A stretch of DNA of 64,000 nt from Aquabacterium olei (lineage in GTDB: Bacteria; Pseudomonadota; Gammaproteobacteria; Burkholderiales; Burkholderiaceae_C). The notes below the pieces were generated by a model. The model was not told the DNA's origin. It searched no databases and worked only from the letters and a program-made list of their open reading frames with translations. A program made the position numbers and the translations under genes. Position 1 is the stretch's first letter; every line of letters starts with the position of its first letter. Shown here one piece after another: positions 7,529-15,261 of this stretch. The stretch covers positions 3,596,001-3,660,000 of the forward strand of contig NZ_CP029210.1 in the NCBI RefSeq assembly GCF_003100395.1, given 5' to 3'.

Positions 7529-8839
7529 ATGCCTTTGTCCGTCTCCCAACTCGTCCTGCGCGCCCGTCAACTCGAGATCGAGGCCCTGCGCCAGCTCGCA
7601 GGCCGCGTGGACCTGGCCGACGTCATCGGCCGTCTGGTGCACGCGCTGCAACGCGAACGGGGCGCGGCCAGCCTCCATCTCGCCTCGGGCGGGCAGCGCT
7701 TTGGCGCCGAGCGGCTGGCCGCCGTGGCGCAGGCCCAGCCGGTCGAAGCCGCGCTGCGTGAGCTCTTTGCGGCGCAACTGAACCCGGAAGCCGGCGCGTC
7801 AGCCCGCAGCCTGTCGCTGATGGCCTGGGTGATGCTCGACCTCGATGCCCTGCGCGCGCTGCGGGCCGCCATCGAACAGCGCGCGCCCTCGGCCCACGAT
7901 GTCGTGGCAGCGTACAGCCGCGTCATCGCCGGGCTGGTCGAGCTCGTTTTTCACCTGGCCGATGCCACCGCCCACCCGGCCATCTCGCGCCTGCTGGTGG
8001 CCTATGTCCATCTGGTGCAGGGCAAGGAATCGGCCGGGCAGGAGCGTGCCGTGGGCGCGCAGCTCTTCGGCTCCGGCGCCTGCGACGACACCGAACAGCA
8101 GCGCATCGTGCACCTGATCGACGCCCAGGAGCGCAGCCTGCGCGTGTTCGAAGAGTTCGCCGACGACGCCCTGCGCGCGCAATGGCAGCAGCACCAGCTC
8201 ACGCCCACCGTGGCCCAGCTGGAACGGCTGCGCCGCACGCTGTGCACGGCACGCCCCGGCGCTGCGCTGGACACGCAGCTCAGCGAAAGCTGGTTCGACG
8301 TCAGCAGCGCCCGCATCACCGACATGGGGCAGTTGCAGGACGACCTGGTGCGCGGGCTGCGGCAGGCCTGTGCCGACCAGATCGCGCACGCCGAACAGGC
8401 ACTGCACGATTCCGAAGGGCTGCTGCGCCATCTGCGTGACAACCCGCCGCCCCACACGCACGCGGTGGACCGCTTCTTCAACGCCCCCGGCCAGCCCGAT
8501 GCGGCGCCGGTGCTGTCGGCCGTGTCGGATGCATCCAGCCCGTCCGGCAGCGCAGCCATGAGCTCACTGGTCGAGCTTTTGCAGACCCAGTCGGCGCGCA
8601 TGGCCAGCATGGAGGCCGAGCTGGACAGCGCGCGCCGCGCGCTGCACGAGCGCAAGATCATCGAGCGCGCCAAGGGGGCGCTGATGTCGCGCCTGGGCCT
8701 GACCGAAGAGGCGGCCTTCCGCGCGCTGCAGAAGTCGGCCATGGACCACAACCGCCGCCTGCTGGATGTGGCCGAGGCCACACTCGCCCTGCCCGACCTG
8801 GCCTTTGCCGCCCGACCGGGCACGATGCACCAGAAGTGA
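7529..8839 (+). CDS. NIT-ANTAR nitrate/nitrite-responsive antiterminator (NasR-like)
   Basis: 436-residue cytoplasmic regulator. The N-terminal two thirds is the all-helical nitrate/nitrite-sensing (NIT) domain, recognisable by the early QRERGAASLHL segment (about 41-51) and long amphipathic helices. The last ~55 residues form an ANTAR domain (ERKIIERAKGALMSRLGLTE, then EAAFRALQKSAMD), which binds pairs of RNA hexaloop hairpins and prevents termination. The domain order is that of Klebsiella NasR. It lies between nirBD and a nitrite channel, and the leaders of both flanking transcripts contain candidate targets. The ATG at 7529 is chosen because an upstream in-frame start would add 18 non-conserved residues. 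Ligand nitrate versus nitrite cannot be told from sequence. Confidence 0.9.
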   Translation: MPLSVSQLVLRARQLEIEALRQLAGRVDLADVIGRLVHALQRERGAASLHLASGGQRFGAERLAAVAQAQPVEAALRELFAAQLNPEAGASARSLSLMAWVMLDLDALRALRAAIEQRAPSAHDVVAAYSRVIAGLVELVFHLADATAHPAISRLLVAYVHLVQGKESAGQERAVGAQLFGSGACDDTEQQRIVHLIDAQERSLRVFEEFADDALRAQWQQHQLTPTVAQLERLRRTLCTARPGAALDTQLSESWFDVSSARITDMGQLQDDLVRGLRQACADQIAHAEQALHDSEGLLRHLRDNPPPHTHAVDRFFNAPGQPDAAPVLSAVSDASSPSGSAAMSSLVELLQTQSARMASMEAELDSARRALHERKIIERAKGALMSRLGLTEEAAFRALQKSAMDHNRRLLDVAEATLALPDLAFAARPGTMHQK

Positions 8840-8925
8840 TCGAACCACCCCACGTGGCGCACCACGCAGGGGCGGAAACGGGCGATGCGGTGCACGACAT
8901 CGCGGCATGCTTCACGGCACCATTC

Positions 8926-8941
8926 CGGCACAGAACGTGCA
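8926..8941 (+). promoter_or_regulatory. Sigma-54-like promoter before the nitrite channel gene
   Basis: CGGCACAGAACGTGCA keeps the GG-N10-GC spacing and matches GGCAC-N5-TTGC at all but one of these nine positions. The implied start is near 8952. A weaker overlapping alternative with GG at 8916 and GC at 8928 also exists. An NtrC-like half site (TGCAC) lies at 8891. Confidence 0.4.
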
Positions 8942-9026
8942 TACAGACGGTGCACCTCAGGCCAAAGGCGGCCTGACGCGGCGCCGGCGCACCCGCCCGG
9001 CCCACCTCACACGCGGATGAAGGCGT
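8937..9026 (+). promoter_or_regulatory. Candidate ANTAR hairpins in the nitrite channel leader
   Basis: Two hairpins satisfy the A1/G4 hexaloop rule: 8937-8955 (stem GTGCA/TGCAC with a small bulge, loop ACAGAC at 8943-8948) and 8958-8975 (perfect six-pair stem CAGGCC/GGCCTG, loop AAAGGC at 8964-8969). If transcription starts near 8952, the first cannot form, and the partner would be a weaker hairpin at 9011-9026 (ACGC/GCGT, loop GATGAA inside a G-G mismatch). That hairpin overlaps the 5' arm of the terminator at 9020, as expected for antitermination, but lacks A1. Confidence 0.35.
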
Positions 9027-9076
9027 CCCGTCCTGCACCGGCCTCACGGTCGGCGCATGGAAGGGACGCCTTTTTT
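9020..9076 (+). terminator. Intrinsic terminator / probable attenuator upstream of the nitrite channel
   Basis: AAGGCGTCCC (9020-9029) pairs perfectly with GGGACGCCTT (9063-9072) and six T residues end at 9076. The 33-base loop holds a smaller hairpin ACCG/CGGT with loop GCCTCA. It lies 180 bp after the NIT-ANTAR gene and 50 bp before the channel start, in the channel's sense direction, so it can act as terminator of the former and attenuator of the latter. Confidence 0.75.
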
Positions 9077-9126
9077 CTTGCCCACGAGTTCCCTGCACCC
9101 GATTGCCCTTTCTGGAAGGACGCCCC

Positions 9127-9939
9127 ATGGCCTACCTCGCTCCCACCGAGTTCGTCACCAAGATGGTCGACGCCGGCGAATCCAAACTCCTGATGTCCAC
9201 CCGCGACACACTGATCCGCGCCTACATGGCGGGCGCCATCCTCGCGCTGGCCGCGGCCTTCGCCGTCTCGGTGTCGGTCAACACCGGCAACCCGCTGGTG
9301 GGCGCCCTGCTCTTCCCGGTGGGCTTCTGCATGCTCTACCTGCTGGGCTTCGACCTGCTGACCGGTGTGTTCACCCTGGCCCCGCTGGCCGTGCTCGACA
9401 AACGGCCCGGCGCCACCTGGGGCGGCGTCATGCGCAACTGGAGCCTCGTGTTCGTCGGCAACTTTACCGGCGCCATGACCGTGGCGGTGTTCATGGCCAT
9501 CATCTTCACCAACGGCTTCACCGAGGCGCCGAATGCCATCGGCCAGAAGATCGGGCACATCGGCGAGGGCCGCACGGTGGGCTACGCCGCACACGGTGCC
9601 GCCGGCATGCTCACGCTCTTCGTGCGCGCCGTGATGTGCAACTGGATGGTGTCCACCGGCGTGGTCGCCGCCATGATGTCGACCTCGGTCTCGGGCAAGG
9701 TCATCGCGATGTGGATGCCCATCCTCGTGTTCTTCTACATGGGCTTCGAGCACAGCATCGTCAACATGTACCTCTTCCCCTCGGGCCTGATGCTGGGCGG
9801 CAACTTCACCTTCATGGACTACATGATCTGGAACGAGATCCCGACCGTACTGGGCAACCTGGTGGGCGGCCTGACCTTCGTGGGCGCCACGCTGTACTCG
9901 ACCCATTACAAGACGGCGCCGAAGCGCGTGGCGGCCTGA
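9127..9939 (+). CDS. Formate/nitrite transporter family channel (NirC-like)
   Basis: 270-residue inner-membrane protein of the FNT family, pentameric channels for small monovalent anions. Six hydrophobic helices are visible. Family marks are TLIRAYMAGAILALAAAFA (about 27-45), FVRAVMCNWMVSTGV (with the conserved CN pair) and MGFEHSIVNMYLFP, which carries the pore histidine and the NMY motif. The ATG at 9127 has a strong GGAAGGA 4-10 bases upstream; the in-frame ATG at 9103 is less likely. Position between the NIT-ANTAR gene and the kinase fusion, and the leader terminator, argue for nitrite uptake or export coupled to NirBD rather than formate transport. Confidence 0.93.
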   Translation: MAYLAPTEFVTKMVDAGESKLLMSTRDTLIRAYMAGAILALAAAFAVSVSVNTGNPLVGALLFPVGFCMLYLLGFDLLTGVFTLAPLAVLDKRPGATWGGVMRNWSLVFVGNFTGAMTVAVFMAIIFTNGFTEAPNAIGQKIGHIGEGRTVGYAAHGAAGMLTLFVRAVMCNWMVSTGVVAAMMSTSVSGKVIAMWMPILVFFYMGFEHSIVNMYLFPSGLMLGGNFTFMDYMIWNEIPTVLGNLVGGLTFVGATLYSTHYKTAPKRVAA

Positions 9940-9946
9940 GCCGGCG

Positions 9947-11701
9947 GTGCACGCAGTGGCTCATGAGGTGAGCGCCTTGCAGGTGGCGGTGGGGCAACAC
10001 AGCCGCGCCGGCCGCAAGGCCCAGAACCAGGACTTCCACGGCGCCTGCGTGCCCACAGGCCCGCTGTTGCAGACCAAGGGCGTGGCGGTCGCCCTGGCCG
10101 ACGGCATCGGCAGCAGCGCAGTCAGCCAGATCGCGAGCGCCGCGGCGGTGCGCGGCTTTCTGGACGACTACTACGGCACGTCGGAAGCGTGGTCGGTGCG
10201 TCGGGCCGGGCAGCGTGTGCTCGAGGCCACGAACTCGTGGCTGCATGCACAGAGCCAGCGCACCGACGCGCGTTTCGACCGCGACCGCGGCTATGTCTGC
10301 ACTTTCAGCGCGCTGGTGTTCAAGGGGCGTGAGGCGCACCTGCTGCATGTGGGCGACACCCGGGTCTACCGGGTGCACCCTCAGGCGCTGGAGCAGCTGA
10401 GCGAGGACCACCGGGTGCGCGTCTCGTCCACCGAGACCTACCTCGGCCGGGCCCTGGGCGCCGGCCCCGCCGTCGAGATCGACTACCGGAGCTGGGACAC
10501 CGAACCTGGCGAGGTCTACCTGCTGGCGACCGACGGCGTGTGGGAGCACGTGGATGCGGCGGCCGTGCGCGCCGCCCTCGTCGCCCACCCTGACGACCTC
10601 GACGCCGCCGCCAGCGTGCTGGCCGACACGGCGCTGGCCCGCGGCAGCGACGACAACCTGACCGTGCAACTCGTGCGCGTGTTGGCCCTGCCCGCGGCCG
10701 ACGCCCATCCGCTGGGGGCGCAACGCGCCGCGCTGCAGTGGCCGCCCCCGCTGCAGGCGCGGGCCACGTTCGAGGGCTACACCCTGGTGCGCGAGCTGCA
10801 CACCAGCGCGCGCAGCCAGGTGTGGCTGGCCATCGACGAGGCCACAGGACGGCAGGTGGCCCTCAAGACACCGGCGGCCGAACTGCGCGAGCACCCTGCG
10901 CTGCTGGACCGCTTTCTGCTGGAAGAGTGGATCGCGCGCCGCATCGACAGCCCACATGTGCTCAAACCCTGCGCCACCGACCGGCCCCGCACGCACCTGC
11001 ACGTGGCCATGGAGTACGTCGAGGGTCAGACACTGAGCCAGTGGATGACCGACCACCCCGCGCCCGACCTCGACACCGTCCGCGACCTGCTCGGGCAGAT
11101 CGCCAAAGGGCTGCAGGCCTTTCACCGCAAGGAGATGCTGCACCAGGACCTGCGGCCCGAGAACCTCATGCTCGACCGCACGGGCACGGTGCGGCTCATC
11201 GACTTCGGCTCGGTGCATGTGGCCGGCCTCACCGAAGGCACGGTCGCTGCGCGCCCCGATGCCATCACCGGCTCGCTGCAGTACACCGCGCCCGAATACT
11301 TCACCGGGGGCGCGGGCACCCCGCAGTCCGAACTGTTCTCGCTGGCCGTGCTGGGCTACCAGATGCTGACCGGGCACCTGCCCTATGGGCTGCAGGTGCC
11401 GCGCGTGCGCACCCCGGCCGATGCACGGCGCCTGCGCTATGTGCCACTGCGCGAGCGGCGCCCGGATCTCCCGGCCTGGCTCGACGCCGTGCTGCGCCGC
11501 GCCCTGCACCCTGACCCGGCCCGGCGGCAGGAGGCGCTGTCCGAGTTCGTGCACGACCTGCACGCCCCGGGCGCGTCCTATCTGGGCCACCGCGCGCCGC
11601 CGCTGGTCGAGCGCAATCCGGTGGTGTTCTGGCAGACGCTGAGTGCGGTGCTGGGCGCCACCTGTCTGGTGCTGCTCGGCCTGCGCCTGACCGGGCACTG
11701 A
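9947..11701 (+). CDS. Fused PP2C phosphatase - Ser/Thr protein kinase, C-terminal membrane anchor
   Basis: 584 residues with two opposing activities. Residues 10-250 are a PP2C phosphatase with metal-site motifs LADGIGSS (D52-G53), VGDTRVYR (about 135-142), ATDGVWEHV (D196-G197) and SDDNLTV (D235-D236). Residues 275-545 are a eukaryotic-like kinase: VALK lysine K307, HQD in place of HRD at 399-401, N406, DFG 419-421 and APE 448-450. The glycine loop is degenerate (LHTSARSQV). A single hydrophobic helix at about 560-580 ends the chain. The start is GTG (9947), 7 bp after the channel gene. Pseudomonas aeruginosa also has a kinase gene (PA1782) in its nirBD cluster, supporting a real link to nitrite assimilation. 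Its targets are unknown. Confidence 0.87.
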   Translation: MHAVAHEVSALQVAVGQHSRAGRKAQNQDFHGACVPTGPLLQTKGVAVALADGIGSSAVSQIASAAAVRGFLDDYYGTSEAWSVRRAGQRVLEATNSWLHAQSQRTDARFDRDRGYVCTFSALVFKGREAHLLHVGDTRVYRVHPQALEQLSEDHRVRVSSTETYLGRALGAGPAVEIDYRSWDTEPGEVYLLATDGVWEHVDAAAVRAALVAHPDDLDAAASVLADTALARGSDDNLTVQLVRVLALPAADAHPLGAQRAALQWPPPLQARATFEGYTLVRELHTSARSQVWLAIDEATGRQVALKTPAAELREHPALLDRFLLEEWIARRIDSPHVLKPCATDRPRTHLHVAMEYVEGQTLSQWMTDHPAPDLDTVRDLLGQIAKGLQAFHRKEMLHQDLRPENLMLDRTGTVRLIDFGSVHVAGLTEGTVAARPDAITGSLQYTAPEYFTGGAGTPQSELFSLAVLGYQMLTGHLPYGLQVPRVRTPADARRLRYVPLRERRPDLPAWLDAVLRRALHPDPARRQEALSEFVHDLHAPGASYLGHRAPPLVERNPVVFWQTLSAVLGATCLVLLGLRLTGH

Positions 11702-11880
11702 GGGCCACCCCTGGGTTTTCCAGACAGGCGTCCGCCGGCAGATCCGGCCACACCGCACAAGTCGCACCATATCTGGCGGGATATCGGCGTTTTGCACGCG
11801 CCTGAACGTCGCACAATGGATGCCTCACGTTTTGCAGTACCCCGACCGGGAGACGGCCGCCCCCGTCGCCTGGCCCCACC

Positions 11881-14397
11881 ATGGCCTTGCCCCCCACCAG
11901 TCCGCCGCCACGCGCGCCTGCCGGACGCGCGACCACGCTCGACGGCTTTGCCGGCTTTGTCTGCCGGCAGCTGCAGGTTCCCCTGTCGGCGGTGTCGTTG
12001 CCACAGGGCAAGGGTCAGCACCTCGTCTGCGTGGTCTCGGCCGAGCACGGCCCGCAAACCGACGACCTCTCGCTCGACTTCCCCGCACGGCCTCATCCCT
12101 TTGCCGTGGCCGACCTGCGGACGGAGCCCGCTGTGGCGACCGCCTGGCAGCACGCGCCCTGGCTGGACGTGCGCGCCTGCGCGGCCGTGCCGCTGCGGGG
12201 CGACGACGGCGCCGTGATCGGCACCCTGTGGGCACTGGCGCAGCAGCCGCGCGCGTTCACGATCGAAGAGCTCGGGCTGCTGGACAACCTGGCCCCCCTG
12301 GTGGCCTCGGCGCTGCACGAGTCGGACCCGACCGAGCAGGCGCGGCTGCACCGGATCATCATGGACAACGCGCCGGTGGGCATCGCCGTGGTCAGCCTGG
12401 AGGGCCGCCTGCGCCGGTTCAATCCCGCCCTGTGCACCCTGTTGGGCCGCCCGCCCGAGCAGCTCCTGCAGGCGCACCTGCAGGACCTGACCCCGGCCCA
12501 GGACGCGGCCACCGAGCTGCAGCTGGCCCAACGCCTGCTGGACGGCGAGCAGGACACCTTCACCATCGAGAAGCGCTACATCCGCCCGGATGGCAGTCTG
12601 GTGTGGGGCGAGCTGAACGTGGCCCTGGTGCGCGACAAGGCCCACCGCCCGCGCCACTTCGTCATGGTGGTGGAGGACATCACCGAGCGGCACCGCGCCC
12701 AGGCGCACCTGCAAGAACTGCACGCTCAGCTGGAAGAGCGCGTGGCCGAGCGGACCGCCGAACTGCGCGCCGTGCTGGCCAATGCCTACGATGCCTACAT
12801 CTGCATGGACGCGTCGGGGGCGGTCGTGGAGTGGAACCGGCAGGCCGAGCGGACCTTCGGCTGGCAGCGCGAGGAGGCCATCGGCCGTCAGCTCGATGAA
12901 CTGGTCGTGCCGCCCGCCCACCGCGGACGCCATCGGCGTGGCATGGCCGACATGCAGGACGCGAGCATCGCCCGCGTGGTGGACCGGCGCCGCGAACTCC
13001 CCGCGGTGCGCCGCGATGGCACCATCTTTCCGTGCGAGGTCACGGTCACGACGCTGCAGTCTGCCACCCGGGGCACGCTGTACGCCGCCTTTCTGCACGA
13101 CATCTCGGAGCGGCAGGAAGCGCAGAAGCGCCTGGCCGAGTCCAAGCGCCACCTGGAAGACCTGTACGAGAACGCGCCCTGCGGCTACTACTCGCTGGAT
13201 GCGTCGGGCACCTTTGTCGACATCAACCGCATGGCCGCCGAAATCTACGGCGAAACGAAGGAAGCCCTGCTCGGGCGCCGCAGCCCGCGCGAGTTCTTCA
13301 CCGAGCAAGGCAAGGCCCGCTTCGCCGAGGTCTATCCGCGCTTCATCCGCGAAGGCCAGTTCGGCCCCGAAGAGTTCGACCTGCTGGCCGCAGACGGCCA
13401 GACCCGGCGCGTCAGCGTGATGGCGACCGCGCTGTACGACGACCAGGGCCAGTTCCTGCGCAGCCGCACCGTCATCATCGACGTGACCGAGCTGCACCGC
13501 ACCCGCCAGGCGCTGCAGGCGGCCAACCGGCAGCAGCACCTGATGCTGGACAACGAGATGGTCGGCATCGTCAAGATCGCTTCACTGCGCGTGACGTGGG
13601 CCAACCGCGCCTTCGAGAAGCTCTCGGGCTACGAGCTGGCCGAGCTGATCGGCAGGAACAGCGCCATGCTGTATGCCGATCCCACCGCGTTCCAGCGGGT
13701 GTCCACCGAGGCCTATCCGATCGTGCACAACGGCGGCATCTACCGCACGCAGGAGCAGATGCTGACCCGGGACGGGCGCCGCCTGTGGGTCGACATGAGC
13801 GGCACGCTGCTCACGGCCGATGAAAGCGAATCGGTGTGGATGATGCAGGACATCACCGCGATGAAGGCGTATCAGGAGAAGGTGGAAGAAATGGCCTTCC
13901 ACGATGCCCTGACCGGCCTGCCCAACCGGGCCCTGCTGCTCGACCGGCTGAAGCAGGCGATTGCCGGCACGGCGCGCAACGGCAAGCATGTGGCCGTGTG
14001 CTTTGGTGACCTCGACGGCTTCAAGGCGGTCAACGACCGGCACGGCCACGACGCCGGTGATCGCCTGCTGTGCGAGGTGGCCAACCGGCTGCAGGGCGTC
14101 ATCCGCGCCAACGACACGGCCGCGCGCCTGGGGGGCGACGAGTTCGTGCTGGTGCTCACGCAGCTGGCCTCACCGGAGGAGGTGCATCTGATCCTCGCGC
14201 GTGCCCGGCAGGTCGTGGCCCAGCCGGTCGCGCTGCCTGGCGGGCAGCAGGCCGCCGTGACGATCAGTTTCGGCGTCGCGTTCGCGCCGGACATGGGCAC
14301 CGATGCCCATCGCCTGCTCGACACCGCGGACCGGGCCATGTACGTGGCCAAGGGTGCGTTCAAGAGCCGGCAGGCACAGCAGCAGGCCGGCTCCTGA
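11881..14397 (+). CDS. GAF-PAS-GGDEF diguanylate cyclase
   Basis: 838-residue sensor enzyme making c-di-GMP. Order: N-terminal GAF-like domain (about 20-150); four PAS domains, each announced by a segment such as IIMDNAPVGIAVVSLEG, VLANAYDAYICMDASG, LYENAPCGYYSLDASG and LMLDNEMVGIVKIAS; then a GGDEF domain whose intact active site RLGGDEF has GGDEF at 751-755. An inhibitory I-site RAND is present at 742-745, five residues before it. No EAL domain and no transmembrane helix are seen, so it is probably cytosolic. Its last 38 bp overlap, tail to tail, the end of the PEP-CTERM gene on the other strand. No effector gene is nearby to suggest the output. Confidence 0.92.
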   Translation: MALPPTSPPPRAPAGRATTLDGFAGFVCRQLQVPLSAVSLPQGKGQHLVCVVSAEHGPQTDDLSLDFPARPHPFAVADLRTEPAVATAWQHAPWLDVRACAAVPLRGDDGAVIGTLWALAQQPRAFTIEELGLLDNLAPLVASALHESDPTEQARLHRIIMDNAPVGIAVVSLEGRLRRFNPALCTLLGRPPEQLLQAHLQDLTPAQDAATELQLAQRLLDGEQDTFTIEKRYIRPDGSLVWGELNVALVRDKAHRPRHFVMVVEDITERHRAQAHLQELHAQLEERVAERTAELRAVLANAYDAYICMDASGAVVEWNRQAERTFGWQREEAIGRQLDELVVPPAHRGRHRRGMADMQDASIARVVDRRRELPAVRRDGTIFPCEVTVTTLQSATRGTLYAAFLHDISERQEAQKRLAESKRHLEDLYENAPCGYYSLDASGTFVDINRMAAEIYGETKEALLGRRSPREFFTEQGKARFAEVYPRFIREGQFGPEEFDLLAADGQTRRVSVMATALYDDQGQFLRSRTVIIDVTELHRTRQALQAANRQQHLMLDNEMVGIVKIASLRVTWANRAFEKLSGYELAELIGRNSAMLYADPTAFQRVSTEAYPIVHNGGIYRTQEQMLTRDGRRLWVDMSGTLLTADESESVWMMQDITAMKAYQEKVEEMAFHDALTGLPNRALLLDRLKQAIAGTARNGKHVAVCFGDLDGFKAVNDRHGHDAGDRLLCEVANRLQGVIRANDTAARLGGDEFVLVLTQLASPEEVHLILARARQVVAQPVALPGGQQAAVTISFGVAFAPDMGTDAHRLLDTADRAMYVAKGAFKSRQAQQQAGS

Positions 14398-15235
14398 CGC
14401 GGCGACGCGCGGCCGCGCCCACCCACAGCGCACCGACCAGGGCCAGGACGCTGGGCGTCGGCTCCGGCACCGCGCTGGTCACCGACAGGGTGCCGGACAC
14501 CGCGGCCGCACCGCCGTAGCCCTGCCCCGCCAGCAGGGCCACGCCCGAGGTCGAATCGAGCATCACCCGCGTGAACGCCGACACCGTCACCAGGTCCCCG
14601 GCGCGGGCGTCGTAGGTCAGTTGCAGCGGCTGCTGTCCCTGGTACATCAGCACGTTCAGCACCGTGGTGTCGCCGATCTTCATCTCCAGGCCGCTGACGC
14701 TGCCCGCGTCCGGCGTCACCTGGACGATGTCCGAGAGGGAGAACATCTCGGCGAGCCCGTCGAAGTGCAGCTTCACGTGGCTGCCCAGCGGCTCGCCCTC
14801 GTCGCCCACGATGCGCCACTGCATGTTCAGCAGCGCCATCTCGCTGGACACCGCGGCGCCTTCCGAAGCCAGAGGCCGGGGCCCCTGGGCCGTCAGGCTC
14901 GCCGAGGTGTAGGTGGAGATGTAACCCTTGCCATTCGGCGCCTCACCACCGAAGAGCCCGCCGTCCCAGCTGACCTCGGCGCCATCGGCCACACTGCCCC
15001 CTGGCAGGGTTGCCCCCCCGGCGCCAGCCATCGCACGCTCGCGGGCCGACGACGTGTCGGTAAGGGCGCCGCTGAGCACCAGGTCATGCACCTGCCCCGC
15101 CACCTGGGCCGAGGCCAGCACCATGTCGAGGCTGTCGCCCAGCCCCACCAGCTCCAGGTGCACGGCGTGCGCGCCCGGCGCAAACAGGCCGGTGCTCAGG
15201 CTGGCCACCAGCACGGCCATCACATTGCGTGTCAT
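14360..15235 (-). CDS. PEP-CTERM sorting domain protein
   Basis: 291 residues with a signal peptide (MTRNVMAVLVASLSTGLFAP, likely cut after GAHA) and a C-terminal tripartite sorting signal: VPEP at about residue 257, a hydrophobic helix, and an RRRVRSRP basic end. Such proteins are handled by an exosortase and displayed or released with exopolysaccharide. The body is Gly/Ala/Ser-rich without a domain I recognise. It starts 26 bp after the UshA-like gene with GGAGAG upstream, so the two are probably one transcript. The exosortase itself is not in the window. The last 38 bp overlap the end of the cyclase gene on the opposite strand. Confidence 0.8.
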   Translation of the reverse strand: MTRNVMAVLVASLSTGLFAPGAHAVHLELVGLGDSLDMVLASAQVAGQVHDLVLSGALTDTSSARERAMAGAGGATLPGGSVADGAEVSWDGGLFGGEAPNGKGYISTYTSASLTAQGPRPLASEGAAVSSEMALLNMQWRIVGDEGEPLGSHVKLHFDGLAEMFSLSDIVQVTPDAGSVSGLEMKIGDTTVLNVLMYQGQQPLQLTYDARAGDLVTVSAFTRVMLDSTSGVALLAGQGYGGAAAVSGTLSVTSAVPEPTPSVLALVGALWVGAAARRRVRSRPAAVPAGS

Positions 15236-15261
15236 GTCGGTCTCTCCTGTGATGGCGCCGC

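Noticed and set aside
11770..11786. ATATC-N6-GATAT palindrome as a regulator site before the cyclase gene
   Set aside because: Only five bases per arm, no known consensus matched and no second copy nearby.
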